DNA of 64,000 bases from Tubiluchus corallicola (lineage: Eukaryota; Priapulida; Priapulimorpha; Priapulimorphida; Tubiluchidae): positions 504,547 through 568,546 of the forward strand of contig JAQGDQ010002371.1 in the NCBI GenBank assembly GCA_030141605.1, read 5' to 3'. Of the stretch, positions 24,501-38,566 are shown piece by piece. The stretch's first letter is position 1. Every line of letters begins with the position of its first letter. Position numbers and translations under genes: made by a program. A model generated the notes under the pieces. It worked only from the letters and a program-made list of their open reading frames with translations, was not told where the DNA came from and did no database searches.

Positions 24501-27500
24501 ACCCTTTTCAGTCAGTGTTTTACAGTGAGCGGCCGCAATTCAACTGTAGACCTGCCTGTTAATGTTAAATGGTTGTGGCGAGACGAAATCCAGCCCATTG
24601 TGAAGGGCAGTATTGTAAGATAAGACAGCATATGTGTGTCGTTAATAGGACAAATTGTCCTCGGTAGTATGGCAGATAGCACAGGTGTTTTAGATTGCAT
24701 TCTAAAATACTTTTTATATAGTACGAAAAACCAAGGCTGTGTTCTACCGTGTTATAGCTGATATTGCAATAAACGCTTGTATTTTAACACAAAAAATTAA
24801 CACATATTGCAATAAAAAATAAACGCGCAATGTAATATAAATAACCGATACTGGTCGCATAATAAAAGTAACCGATACTAACGCATAATGTTAGACCCCC
24901 AAAATAACGTAATAACAAAAATTCTAACCTAATGTAATAACAAGTAGAATTAATGTTACTTGGTACAGTTTTCTTATAATATGTATTAAAATATTTTTGA
25001 TTTTTTTGGAATATGAAGAGGTGCGTATTAGTTCCTGGACATCGCAACCCTCTTCAACGATTTACCATCAGCGCAGTGAGTCAATGACGGCTCATTTAAT
25101 CAACTAACCGCTCCACTTCTTTGTGGTATGATGTTGTTGTTGTTTTTCCTTGGTTCATGACTGCTTTTTCACTGACGTATCAAGTATTTAATCCAATGAC
25201 TGAATTAACACTCACGCACGAACACCAACACGCATACTCGGTACTTTTAATACACTTTTGGAAGACATTATTTAACACAGGAGTCTACATCTATGGAAAC
25301 AAATAGTAACATAGTTAAAGGGTCAGTATAAGTGCTTTACGCCTGCTGGTTTCCAAATATTTTTAAAATATATACTTTATAAGCAGCTATAAAGTTTCAA
25401 ATTAGTAGTTTCTGTGTGAGCACTAGCGGAAACGGATCCGATTATTTATTGGTTATATGAATGTAAAATATCATAGTCGAATACACGAGTTTTATCCAAA
25501 TTACGAGTCTTTTAAAATTTTTAACATAATGCTACACTGAGTTAAAGGCATGTAAATAACTATTGTGTTCAGACACATTTCTACTAGAATACCGCTGTAG
25601 GCCTACGCATGGTATGTATAAACTATATGAGAAGTGCCGGTTAAAATTAACTTGAACTAGTGAGGCAACATCACTTTCAAACCGAGTCAAGAAATACGCC
25701 ATTCCCACGTAGTCCCTCAACACTACACTATTGGTACCAGGTATCACTAATTTAGTTAGTTATCACATTGTTTTGTGGTTTTATAATATACGCTGCTCTT
25801 CGGGTTATCACATTATGTGTCAACTTTTATTAGATTATGCGTTATTTTTTCCTGGACTACACAATATCGGGCGCTAAGTACATTACCAGTTGTAACAAGC
25901 AATTTTATTACAATACTGTATATCGTAAATTTTTAAGCATCAACGGTGCACTTTGTTAATTTAATTTAAAGCACTTGAATAGGGTTATCAGAACTTCATT
26001 GCAAACTTATTGTGCATTATAGCCTAACCAGTTAATGAATCAGAATTTCAGAAAGAATGTGGTAATTACGAGTCGTTCTTGGCCGTTACTACCCCAAATA
26101 CGGACGATTACTGTCACTCTACTAGTCGTATAATCAAGTTATATGAGCACTGCAAAAGAGCATTAATCTTTAATGCATCCTTTCGACTTTTTTATTCTTT
26201 CGCACGTGGCTTGTTTTCAGAAGCCTAATTCCCAAGAGTTATACCAGGGGTGTCATAAACTGCTAGACGAAGCCATACTGAGTTAATAGTTCGTACAGTT
26301 TGCAAATGAACAATTTATGCTTGCCGGTAGGGCAAATCAAGTAATTGCAGTTTGTTGCGGACACCGGGCACATCGCGAAGACGTTAATCGTTCTCGTGCA
26401 CAGCTGCTGAAATCAATAAGTCATGTGCGCTATTGGTCTTCTTCATTTCAGATAATAGGATATTGTTGCGGTTGCTTGACACTCTGCTTGACGCACAGGT
26501 TTTGAGCAAGCTTGATTACTTGCGACAACTGTACGCGGTAAACTCTAATCGTACCGCACACGTTGTCCCTTGACTCTCTATGCAGTTGTTGCAACCTTAT
26601 ATGTAAGGTAAACGCTAACCATACTAAATGTTCAAACCGCTTAATCAGCCGCAAAGGCTTCAACTAGTTTTGTAGTTCCATATGAAAGAAATCTAATAAG
26701 CTATGCTTAATATTACACTGATGATTTACCTGAGGCCTTGCTGCCATAATGATTAAGCAATAAACAAAAAGCGGTATTTAACGAATACACCATATCCAAG
26801 TCAAACAATTGCACTAAATGGCTTCATAGACTGTCTTTACCAAGAACTGACCTATGACAGCAATTTTATCTGCTATATTCAATGAAACTGCAAAGATGAT
26901 TAAAATGCCCGCTCCAAACTTATCTCCAGACTCAGTGCTTATCAAGGGAAAACGTCCTGTTCAGACCGATTTGTTCTAGATGTCTTGATCGAGAAATGAC
27001 CATTAGGAAATCGTTGGTGGCTTTCTGCTAAACAGTAATATTCCGCATAAATTACACTTAATCAACGGAATGTTAATTCCAACCCAATCCTAAGAATTAG
27101 TGCCATGTCGTTCTGCGGGCTACAATAGAAAAGTTGTCCCTGTCACTACAAATTTATCTGTAATTTTCTGCTAGAGAACTTCAAGTGCCAAAGATGACAC
27201 TTGAAAACTGACACTCCATCAACAGAAAATGTCCAGGGCCATCTTAAGGCACGGTACACAGGATAGTTGCCATGAACACTTGTTGCTATTTTGCGCATCT
27301 CGTTTCAGCATGTTTTTCGTTGATTTTGTCAAAAATAGTTGTATTAAAAGCACTCTTCACCGAATTTTTAGGCTTACTTGATGGCCGTTAAGCTTACTTT
27401 AACATTTTGGTTCCACATGTGGCAAAATAGAGGCCTACATTGCTTTTAAGATGACATTGAAGACATCAGCGGCAAAACTTGATGTGAACATTTCTATAGT

Positions 27501-30500
27501 GACTGCCCAAATCAAATATGATCAGGAATGTCGTTCATGATTTTCTATTATAATAGGTCACGCATATAATGGGCTAACATATACGTGCTAAGGCACAGAA
27601 ATCCACCGATTTGGATTAACCCAATTGGATCTAATTGCCAGGCCAAAAATTACAAATGCAAGTCTTAGTAGTAGGTGCAACGCAGTGTTCACTTTTCCAC
27701 GTGCTTATCCTATAACGTTGTTCCTTGTTCTTAGGTTTTGAAGATTACTTCGTTGACGATTACAACATGTAAAACTAATCATTTATGTTCAGTAAAGCTT
27801 TCCATACAACTTAATTAGTGCTCCATCCGCAATGTGTTTGTCACAATTAGCATTGATCCATTCTCATACTAAACAGTAGTTAGGAAAAATGTAGGTACCA
27901 GTCCAAAAAACCGCACACGTCTTCGAACCTATGCCCAATTTAGTGGCAATAGCTGTTGTCATGTTCTTGTGGTCTTCAAACCAAAGATTATGTTAATTTT
28001 GCTTTGTCTTTAGTGACTAAATAGACTTCACTCCTAGGTATACTTACAAGCTTTTGTGATCCTAAATCTAGACATCATGAAATCATTTCACGTCAGAGAC
28101 TAAAAATAAAATCCATTCCCGACCATTTGAAACTGCAAATAGGTCGTAGAGGGACCCTAGTTGAAAGAGGGTGTGTAAACCATCCAATCAACAACTTCTG
28201 TCTCTTCAGTGTCAAAGTTTAGAAGTTTATGCTTGTAGTAAGAGCTACATTCCTCTTCTTCCACATTATTAATAGATCTTGCGGCCGCCTTGAGATTTGA
28301 CAAAAATGCAAAGCATCAATCACCGGCGCTGATTAAACTTCATTCGAGGAACAGAGGAACACCAGTTATAGACTAACTATTGTGCACATAGTTAAGCAAA
28401 CATCACAGCTAATTAGTGTATTCAATACTTGCTCGTTTACCTCAAACTTTTTCTCGAAAGATGTCATGATTCGTATAGCACTATAACGATTGTATTCAGA
28501 ACCCATCAATGCGTTCCCAGCAGTTGTTTATTCTGCAGCAAAGTTTTAATATTCTGAACAAGCTAATTTCGTTGCTGTTTGATTAATAGGTTTTTATATT
28601 GTAACCTAACAGTAGAGCTACTCATATTCTAAATTTTTGCGGTAAAACGGATCTATAGCAATGTCAAGCAGCGTTCTAAATTACATATTTACGAAATGGA
28701 TTATATGGCAACGCTAAAAGATGCTCTAAGCGATGTATATAGACAGTTGATAAGTTACGAAAAACTTAGTAAGCGAGTAACCCAATACTTCGCGTTCTAT
28801 ACTAGTTTGACAAAAATTTTAGCTTACAGTTTCGCATCTGGTTGGTTTACCAAAACCAGTTACAATAACACATCATTACATTATTATTATGATTTCCGCA
28901 AAACCGCTAGACAGTCAGCAAAAAAACAATTGCTGAAAACATTTTAAATTATTAAAAATTTTCTTTTCTAGTTACATAAGTCTTTCAAGCAGGTAAGCGA
29001 AATAATAAGTAATATAGATTTGCCTGGAAAGTTCTTCGGGACATAATTTAACATTTATTTTTCTTCCCCTGATTTACGTAGTGCGTATATGCCGTCGGAA
29101 CAGTATTGCGGGAGATTTAAAATGAAAACAAAAAAATCCTTTCAGTGCGAGTACGATATATAGCATAAAATTGCTACAAACTAACATAATTTTTTTAAGG
29201 CAATTTTTCGGAAACTTACTTGAGGTACCCCTTTTCTTGTCCTTTAAGTCTTATTAATGTTAAAGTCTTTCTCCATGTTTAAACTCTACACAATACCGAA
29301 CAGTCTTGTTCCTTCGTGTCCATGCTCCATACATGCAGGGGTATACTGCATAATTTAATTTTCGAGATTTACATGACAACCATAATTTACGATGCAATTA
29401 TTTGTGAACAGCAAATCACATTTGACACAGCAGCGTTGCCGGTTTTCATATATCCCTCGAGTCCAAGGTTTGCGCGCTTCCTTCAGCGTACCGCACGTTT
29501 TATTTAATTGTAATATTTCACTTCGAAGCGTTCCTAGGTGTATTGTTTTTACTTGTTGTATCGCAACATGGAGTAGTTTTCTCACTTTTACTATAATCAG
29601 CTTGTACTCATACTCTCATACAGACTTGATCTCAAATTTTCTGGCGTAGTATCAAACCGTAAGCAGTGCTTCAATTGGTAGATGTTATATCCGGATCGCA
29701 GAAAAGTTGTCTTTATTAGTGTCGCTTGTTGAAAGTTCTCAGTTTTGCTTTGTATTGTCTGACTACGCAGAATAATAATATAAATACACCTGCTTATTAA
29801 ATTAAGCAATGCAATCATTTCTTAATCATTTCATTTATTTAAATGAATATGAAAATTTTTAGATCTCTGAAAATTAATGGTTTCTTGATTTCGACAGTGC
29901 AATGCATACTTTATAACTAAGAACATTAACTGATAGAAGAACAGAGGAACAAGAATTAGAATTTTCCAAGTAAAATATTTCAGTCTGAAGTACATTTTCA
30001 TTTGTTACCTATCAACTCAAATCAGGTCAATTTTACTTAATTAAGAAATTCTAAAAGCAGAAGATAACTGCAACTTCTATTCTGCCATTCTATATTTTAA
30101 ACGTCTGTTAAATGGTAATAATCTTATTCAAACCAACAAATAGAATTAAAATGTTTTATTTGTCTTTTTATGTTTTATTGTTTTTAAATTGTCATTACTT
30201 TTATTAATGTATACTCACTATAATCAGCGGTCTGTAATATAAGTGCTAATAAACCTCATACATTTCATTACCTGGCATCTACAATATTCGCGCCTGCCTG
30301 GGAGAATGCGTGTGTCGAATATCTTTCATCCTTGCGTGGTTTTGATTCCTAGTTATTCAGTGACATATTATGCAAGTTTAGTGAAATTTTATGATCGTGA
30401 AGTATGGTAATAACTATGTCTAAGCAAGCTGCTCCAACATGTAGACATTTTAATGCTCTAAAAGCTGTCGTATAATTTCCCCTTGCAAAATTCAGAAAAG

Positions 30501-33500
30501 ATCAATTCAGCTAAGAATTTTCAACGCGACGAGAGAAATATGAAAGAACGTAAAAGAGCGGAAAATACTTAATTTTGCGGTTGCGTCCGTCTAAATAGAT
30601 GTTTCTTACAGCTCTCAGACTGCAGAATATTGATCAACCCTCAGAGGAAAATGTTAAATATATTCGCCGCCAAATGGGTTCCAGAAGTTCGAAAAAATCG
30701 AATATGGAATCGGTTAGAATATTGGAAGGCGACATATGAATAAAAATATCATCAAGATGTCTTTATTTTGACTGAAACAAGTTCCAGTAGAAACGGCGGC
30801 GTTTGGCCACCTAAGTTAAGATAGCGCCGAGTCGGGTCATCCCCCTGGGGATATTCACTCACAGTGATGATTTGGACTGTTCATCTCGAAAATGGGAGAT
30901 GCATACACATCCGAACGGTTGAGGTCATTTTAGAGGCACAGCCTTGATAATGAGTCTGGCCTCGGTCTCGCCACAACAATTTAATTCTGAGTAGGACCTG
31001 CCGCTGAATGTTGGATTTTGACTTGCAGTTCCTAGACAGTTATCCAAAGAGAAAGAACTATAAGCATAACGCAACTTTTGCAGACGGTCATGCCACTATG
31101 TAACCTAACTTAGAATGTGCTGAACTATATGAAATTTTTTTTTAAAGATATCTATCAAACCCGAATAAAAACTATTTTACATACTAGAAAATATGCCTTG
31201 AATGAAAAAAACAAACAAACAAATAAAAATGACGGACAGCACCCACTTAAGCAAAGACCTGGGCTTTATTCAAACACAGCATCTGCAACGTTTTGATAAA
31301 GTTCAGTTCCTGTTCTCTGACCAATGCCTGTAGAATCGTTCGATTCTAATTAAGCTGTTTTAATTATATAGCAAAAAATAACTCGGCGTCGATTTAACTT
31401 CATCAGTTAAACTTGCGTTAAAGCACAAGAAAACACGCTTCATAAATAAAGATTGAAAATCGTCTTGAAATTTTAATCACTTACGTGTTATGTTATTGCA
31501 TACAGGGCTTGCAGTAACGCTGTATAAAACTTGTAAATTTAAACTCCCGCGGTGAACGTCATGCTCAGCCATTTTAACGGCAAATCGTTTGAAGCAAGTT
31601 CAGATAACAAGGTGTAAAGCTTGAAAAAATAATCAAAGCATTTGTAGAAAACTTTTGACTAACTGAGCAAAATGTGATTACTTTATATGTATTGTCAGTA
31701 AGATGTAGTGCCGTTTTACAAGGTGGAGCGAATACTTTAAATTATTAAGAATTTTCTCTTTCAACTACAGAAGTCTTTCAAACAAGTAAGCGTAATGCTA
31801 GGTGATTTAAGTTTGTATGGAAAGTTCTTTGGGATATACTTTAAAATTCTCTTTTCTTTCCATTTAAATTATCTTTAGCTTAATTATTAAATTATGATTT
31901 TGGAAAATAAACAGATTCCTATTGGAGAAACAAACTAAAAAACTCAATGAATGCTAATTTGCTGCCCCATTGACAAAATTAACAGCCATCATGATACGTG
32001 GCAATTGTGTGTTGTTGAATTAAAACTAGTGGATGTGCTCGAAATTATGATTAATAAGAGGTTAATTAAATAACAAGGTAAAAATACAGTGCAAAATGTC
32101 ACGTTTCTCTGGGAGTTTGATTCATTTATACATCGTTCTGGGAAGAGCGTATAATATTTAGAAAAATGACTTAAAAATAATGTTCTGACGTGGCAGTAAT
32201 AATAGTGTGCAAAAGTAAAGCAAATAGTTTACCTACATATACATACAAACACGATCAGGTAGCCCGTCAGGTAAAAATTTTACCTGCTACAAATAGTTAA
32301 TAAATACAAGTTCGCTTTTTAACTGCACATCACGGTTTTCGAAAAATGACAGGATCGCCATTCGGAAAATAATGACAAGAACAAATTTAGTTATCATATC
32401 ATCTTGATACAAGAAGTGCTTTTTTAATATTATGAGTCTTGTGCCAGGCGCTGTAGTTTACTGGAACAATACATATGAGGGTTCGACAGCGCTGTTTCCC
32501 TGCTGCTATACTGCCTGTTGTATAGGCATGGTAATAAGGGTAATAATAATAATAATCTCTGTTTGTTATTTATATTCAGTCAAAAGAGCATAATAGCAGA
32601 ACAGCTTGCTCAATCGTGTTGTATGTATTAACCTTAAACCCGACTTTAATGAGTAGAAAACAGATTAGTATTCTAAATAATAAAAAAGTCACATAATAAG
32701 GAAAACAAAAGATGCACGACATTTCAGCCCGCCACTATATATTATCTTTATGTGAAAATGAAAAGACACAAACGATCACTAAACACAATTTTTTTTATTT
32801 ATAATATAAACACATTCACCAAAAACCATAGAAAAACCACATGTGAAGAGATGCACTCACAGAAGAAGCACAGTGTGTTTACATTGTGCTCAGTAATCAA
32901 AAACCAGAGAAGTCCGAAAAACGCAAAAAACACTAGTAATAACAACAGAATTCTACTTTATATATTTTGTTTTACACCCCGGTGCTATTGGGACATCTGT
33001 TGCTACAATGCGTTACTGTTTGTTTTGTTTCTTTTGTTGCATTTGCTTACTGTATCCCTTCTTCGGTGACTGTGGTTCTTCGCGTAAGGTTCTTAGATCT
33101 TTAGTGAATGTGAAAATCCAAAATAATAATGTTTTGTGATCGACTGCGCTTCCTTTACACCTGAAGATAATCCATAGTGGTGCATTTAGTCGTTGTATAT
33201 CTTTTATTTTCTTTATTGTTTAAGTACTTTTATTAATGAACTTATTATCTCTGTGTTAATATTCTTAGTGTAGGGATATTTGTTTCAGGTTGTGATAACA
33301 TTGACGAAACTAGGCTACCAGTTAAAGATCTCAACTGTGATGTATATAATGCTCAGCACGTCACTTCCTGGCCTGTTCAATCCGTTCCTCTATGGCTTCC
33401 TAGCTCAATCGTACCGGGATGGGTACAGGAAGACCGTCACTGCACTTTGCTGCGGCGGCCTGAGAGAAACAGATAATCAGCTAAGAGAATCAAGAGGTTT

Positions 33501-35322
33501 GTGGTTTTGAGCAAATTCACGTTTTGTAACTAGTGTTAATACTTACAAGCAACTGCGTCTCATGTCAATCGTTTTCAATGCAAACTAGTCAAAGATGTTT
33601 CTTCCAGCAGCTGATATAGTTTCTCACTTCTGTATGGAGCATAATGCTCAGCATTTTTGCTTCTAGTTCCTCTGCATCAAATCTCTCTTTGAGGCTCTTG
33701 ATTTCTTTATTGTTTTGCAAGAATATATTAGCACGTTGCTGGCACGTTGTATTTATATTTCAACATGGCTGTTTTCCCGTTGATTATTAGTTGACATTGT
33801 TCGAGAATTTAAATTTTTAACAAAGGCTTTTCATCTATAACTTAAAAATTACTAAAACTATAAACTAAAACTAGTAACTTTCGCAGCGAAAAGGTAATGT
33901 ATTGTAATATTAAGCTTTGAAATTTCAACTTTGTTAGGGGACTTGCTTCTAATATTATTGTTGTCGAAACTTCAGCACGTTTTTTCTGCGCTACCTGATA
34001 AAATAAATAAATTTTAAAGTAAACAAATATTCGGCGTTTTTGACTTTATATTTAGCTTTTGATTTTCTAATTACACGTCTTGTCAACACTAATTTTGGTT
34101 ATGGCGAAGTATTAGGTTAACATTTCCTTTTTATCCACTGGCCTTTTAAGCTACCATTATTTACAGACATTTGTTTATACGTTTTTAAAAAATCTATAGC
34201 GAGTAAAAGATGAGGCAAACGAACAAAATTTAACCAGCTCTTGAGGACATTTTGTCCTTGTTGATCTTTCTGGCTTTTGATCATTAACTATGTTTAATTT
34301 TTAAAACTTTATTTGTGGTACCGCCGATTGAAAAATCTATCGCAGTACAAAGATTTTAATATGATGAACTTTCACTGAGAAACGCAAGGCTTAACTATTT
34401 GCTTTACCTCGTTACAGAAACCAGCCATATCAATGGCTCAGTGGTGCAGGGGAACACGGAGACAGCTGTAACAGAGCAGATAGGCACAGAGAGTGCTTCC
34501 TTGCTACAAGCCGACAATGGCTCAGCTAACATGCCAAGATCTGACTCGAACTACACAGCAGTGGGCAGTGAATACTGTGCCATTCGGCGCAGTGATACTG
34601 TCATGTCACATCTGCAAAGTCCCACCAACGGAGAAATGAAAGTCATTGGGTCATCATCTACGTCAGGCGATACGAACTCTGTGGCAAGTGCAAACGCTTG
34701 TAAGCAGTGCAGAAACAGCTACACGACTCCCGGCGACGCCAGTACACCTGCTTGCCGATTCAGAACATTCCATCAAAATGACAATTTATTAGATGCAAAC
34801 ATGGCTGAACAAACAGAGGCCAGCGTGTACACAAATGGCGACCGCAATAACGGTTATGCATGCGCCGAACGCTATCTCGACTACGACTCGTCGTCTTCTG
34901 TGGGGGATACGTATTTTATTGCGCGCAATCTGAAGAATTGTAAGCCGGATTTGTGGAAGCAGAATAGCGTTGATTCGTTTCAGGGGTGGAAACCTTCGAG
35001 TGGCGCACCCATGTTAACAGGACAGTATGTACACGATGAACAGGCTTTGCTACAAGAAGATCAGGTAGGCGGGGCATCTGGACAGCCGTTTTTAAAATAC
35101 TATGATCTCAATGAAGGCACTCCAGATTCCAAGCCCTCTAGTCGTGCCAAGCCCACCGGTTCGAAGCCTGCAGGAGGACAGATTTATGCTACCATTGATA
35201 AGTCAAAGCAACACTACGGTACGAAATCACTACCTAATTACGCGAAATCCAGTGCACATTTGGCCAGGTCTTACAACAGAAATGTTAGAAGTGGAAGTAA
35301 TTTTGGTGAGAGTGTCATCTGA
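17717..35322 (+). CDS. Rhodopsin-family (class A) GPCR, prostanoid-receptor-like, three coding exons
   Basis: Joined exons 17717-18502, 33289-33496 and 34418-35322 give 1899 nt, 632 residues, with phases matching at both introns (0 and 1). The first ATG follows an in-frame TAA. The short N-terminus has a glycosylation site at N23. Seven hydrophobic segments are visible: TM1 about 26-49 (N40), TM2 62-86, TM3 97-120, TM4 142-164, TM5 190-211, TM6 244-262 (ATWLP), TM7 273-300 (NPFLY 293-297). Cys97 and Cys174 can form the TM3-loop disulfide. The LLPLIG...GDTC pattern after TM4, the absent TM4 Trp and the intron at the end of TM6 recall prostanoid receptors. However, the prostanoid TM7 Arg is lacking, so the ligand is unknown. 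DRA replaces DRY, and Thr/Ser stands where Asp2.50 is expected. A tail of about 300 residues ends in ESVI, a class I PDZ ligand. GPCR identity is firm; subfamily is inference. Confidence 0.9.
19622..19645. repeat. (GAA)n microsatellite
   Basis: Eight AAG/GAA triplets. Confidence 0.95.
24549..24620 (+). repeat. Dispersed repeat copy A
   Basis: Shares a core of GACCTGCC, TTAAAT and GTTGTGGCGAGAC, then CCAG and CATT blocks, with the reverse complement of 30931-31005. A SINE-like core is possible. Confidence 0.6.
28943..29060 (+). repeat. Diverged duplicate segment, copy 1
   Basis: Aligns with 31736-31853 over about 115 bp. Contains a pyrimidine tract ending in TAG, a 21-nt interval (28972-28992) and GTAAGCG, so it looks like a micro-exon, though no protein context supports one. 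Confidence 0.55.
30931..31005 (-). repeat. Dispersed repeat copy B (inverted)
   Basis: Reverse complement matches copy A at 24549-24620 over about 65-70 bp, including GTTGTGGCGAGAC. Confidence 0.6.
31736..31853 (+). repeat. Diverged duplicate segment, copy 2
   Basis: Second copy of the segment at 28943-29060. Here the splice-like interval is 15 nt (31771-31785) between CTACAG and GTAAGCG. Confidence 0.55.
33289..33496 (+). CDS. GPCR exon 2 (residues 263-331, TM7)
   Basis: Preceded by a T-rich tract ending in TTTCAG and followed by GTTTGT; 208 nt, phase 0 in, phase 1 out. Encodes TM7 with NPFLY, then the helix-8-like stretch and a CC pair (316-317) that could be palmitoylated. Confidence 0.92.
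33497..34417 (+). other. GPCR intron 2 (921 bp)
   Basis: GT-AG intron, AT-rich, nothing else recognised. Confidence 0.8.
34418..35322 (+). CDS. GPCR exon 3 (residues 332-632, C-terminal tail)
   Basis: Preceded by CGTTACAG; the split Glu codon (G|AA) joins in frame with exon 2. Encodes a 301-residue Ser/Thr/Asn-rich cytoplasmic tail with no recognised domain, ending in ESVI and TGA at 35320-35322. The long tail offers many possible phosphorylation sites for arrestin or PDZ regulation. Confidence 0.88.
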
Positions 35323-35368
35323 AAGCTACTGTAACAATTTCAATTTAAATATTTGCTGAAGTATCTCA

Positions 35369-35374
35369 AATAAA
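35369..35374 (+). promoter_or_regulatory. Putative poly(A) signal of the GPCR gene
   Basis: AATAAA 47 nt after the stop codon; it would give a short 3' UTR. Confidence 0.5.
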
Positions 35375-37413
35375 GGACGTTGTTTTTCGTGTAAGAAAAC
35401 AGACAGGTGACAGTGAACTGGCTGTTACACAATGGGAAGCTGTGAGCAGATGCACAAAAATATAGTAGCCTACTTTGAAGATGGAAAGGTATACTACTGA
35501 TGTCAGATAGTTATGACGTGTTCGGAACTTGGCTACTTACTAAGTATAATCTTTTGAAATGACACACTGAATCAGCAGAGATGTCTTAGCCGAGCTCAAT
35601 ATATCCTTCCTCAACGGGAAAAATAACCGCTGAAGCCGCCCATAAACAATTTATATAACGATTACTCAGTAATGTACTAACCAAGCGCTTTATCGTGCAG
35701 CGGTGTCTTAACTAAGTTCGGATGTGTATACAACTTTTCTCATCAAGAGAGAGAGAACCGGAAGCAGCATGGCTGTTGAAGCCGCTGAGTAACAATTTGT
35801 GTGGCAGTCAATGATTTACTAGTCAGGCTTGGCATTACTTAAATATCGCATGCAGCCAAGCACACACAGCTCAGAGAGATTTTAGGATAGGATATACCCG
35901 CCCTCATCTAGAGAATTTCCCACTGAACCATTTTTCTGAAATATTAAACAACTGCCATTACCTCTCATTTTCCGAGATATTTTTACAGGCCACAGTGCAA
36001 ATCATGCAATAATTATATGCCTGAAAAAGTAATGTCTTTAAATATCAGTATCCTATAGTTTTTCATAAGCCATTCAACAAGGTCTACAATGCACATTATA
36101 TTAAACGAGAAGCCGCTGAATAGAATCGTCAGTAATTAGATATTTGAATCTAAAAGTTCTGATCTGATGACATCCCACTGAAACAGGTAAGCAATGTTGT
36201 AGTTAATAGCATGGCCTCTAATGAGCGATCTCGTGCATACTTCCCTCTAACATACTGTCATCGACTCGGCCTAACTACCCCTCGCGTGTGTACATAGAGA
36301 CAACAAACTCACACAGGAGCATCAATCTTCGCAAATGTATGGCTGCCAAATCAATAAAATGCTCGGATTGTTTTGTAACGATGGATGGCCGAACTGTTAA
36401 GACGTATAGTGGTGATGGAAGCCAAGAGTTTTCCATTTACCATCTGAACGATGGTGTTGTAGCAGGCTGAGAGGATTATTATTGATTAATTAAAATATCG
36501 ACCGGCGAGACCAAAGACAGTGTACATAAGAATCGTTAAAGTCAACAGTAAACTCAGCTCAGGATAAGCCAGGGATTCTTCGCAACTGGGTAAAGATAAA
36601 ATTGGGAGTTAAACTGTTAGGCACTCTTTGAAGTCATGCAGTTAACTCTGATTTAGAAGATAAAACTATTGATTCGTTAATATTATTTTACAGATTTTTT
36701 ATTAAGTATTGAAACTTAAGGAGCGCTTATAGTTTAAAATACACTGTAGCAAGATGATGAGGAAAGTCTAATAAACGTGTAATGTTGTTTCCATTAGAAT
36801 TTTGTTTAAATGGAAATTTGTCGAAAATCAGATATTTAGTAATATTTCCAGATCGAGACAAAACTGCACCTCAAATACCTTGGCTATGATCAAATCTAGG
36901 TTCATATTTTCGTTTTACGACCCTTTATTTCATCTGTATGCTAATCATAATAATGTGTTTTTAATGAACAAAATTACTAACTTGGTTAAAGTTTATGAAA
37001 CGCTTGTGGGAAAAAAGAAAAATTCTCTTTTTGTCGCTAGGCGTTCTAATTCCTAATGATGTCGCGCAAGTTATGAATCAGTTTTCGTATCAATTAGGTT
37101 AAAGTAATCAAATGGCAATTTTTCATTTTTTGACAACCACAAACAATTCATTACAGCCTAAGGGAATTATAGCGCACAGTCATTTTTCTATTTGTGATAA
37201 GCACAGTAGTCCCTGTAGCATTGATACAACAACACATATACGAGAACTGCACGGGGAGCTTACATTCATGTTGCTATTACCAATATGCATATTGCTATTA
37301 CCATCTAGTTTACAACTGTTATGATTACAGCTTTATGCAAGTAGGCGTACATGTATTTAGCACGGTAATGCGATACTTAAACGAGCTATATTTTCTGGAG
37401 TATTTTTATTACT

Positions 37414-37601
<188 letters not shown>

Positions 37602-38566
37602 TAAATTCATGATGTAACATGTACATCAAGTAAACAATAGTTTACAACAGTAAATAAAGTAAACACGGTGCACAGTGGTAGTTATTTCAACAACACATCA
37701 GTTTAACTGGGGGATTAAATTGATTTACATATTTTCCCAAGTAATAAGATGAAAAGAGATACTCACAAACCAAAAACCAAAGGTTGAAGAAATACCGACT
37801 GCAATTAGTATATAATTAGTTTGATTGTAATGAATGAAAAATAATTAGTGGTTACATTCAATGATGTTATTCTATTTGCTGGACCTTTTCTACAAGACCA
37901 CCCGTTTACTTACAAGACTTACACTTTGCAAATATTAAATGACAAAAATCTCATACCATTTTCGCCGAGCACTGATACCAATTAATGTAATGAAAAACTG
38001 GGGGAGTCGTTGATATCACCAAAACATTAGGCCATGCATTATATGACGTCGTAGCGCAAGTAAGCTTCTCTGTGTATATTTCGTAGTCCCTGGCCGAGAA
38101 CATTAAAGACAAGCGAAATTTCATTTAATTTTACGTAGTGCTTTTTTTAGTAAAGATAAAAGGAAAAAATTAAATGTTCTAATACCTAACTATAACAACA
38201 AAACGCATGCCTACAAAACAGACAAAATGGGTTCATTTAAATAGAAAACCGTGCTCAATGAGAAACGCACAAATTTACGGCATTCGTAGAGAACTAATTA
38301 TTGTTGCATTGCATTACTGGTACTTATAACAGTTTCACTTGATATCGAATGTGATTATTTAGGTAACATTAGGCGCAGATTAGTAATCCTTAAGCAGTTT
38401 GTTCGCGAATAATTTTGAGACTTGGACAGTTTATAATTTCGCTAGGTAACGAGTTCCAATAAACGTAAAATGTAATTCCCAAATGAAAATTAACACACAC
38501 TGAGTCTAGAAAACTTAATATATAGCCATTGCCTCTAAAACTAAACCTATCGAACAAAAGCAAAAA

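Larger units (their letters stand above)
18503..33288 (+). other. GPCR intron 1 (14.8 kb)
   Basis: No second gene is supported inside. It holds a GAA microsatellite (19622-19645), a dispersed repeat in opposite orientations at 24549-24620 and 30931-31005, and a duplicated segment of about 115 bp with splice-site-like borders (28943-29060 and 31736-31853). Open frames at 19923-20177, 20186-20506, 22006-22311, 24118-24381 and 28696-28947 lack recognisable content. Confidence 0.7.
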
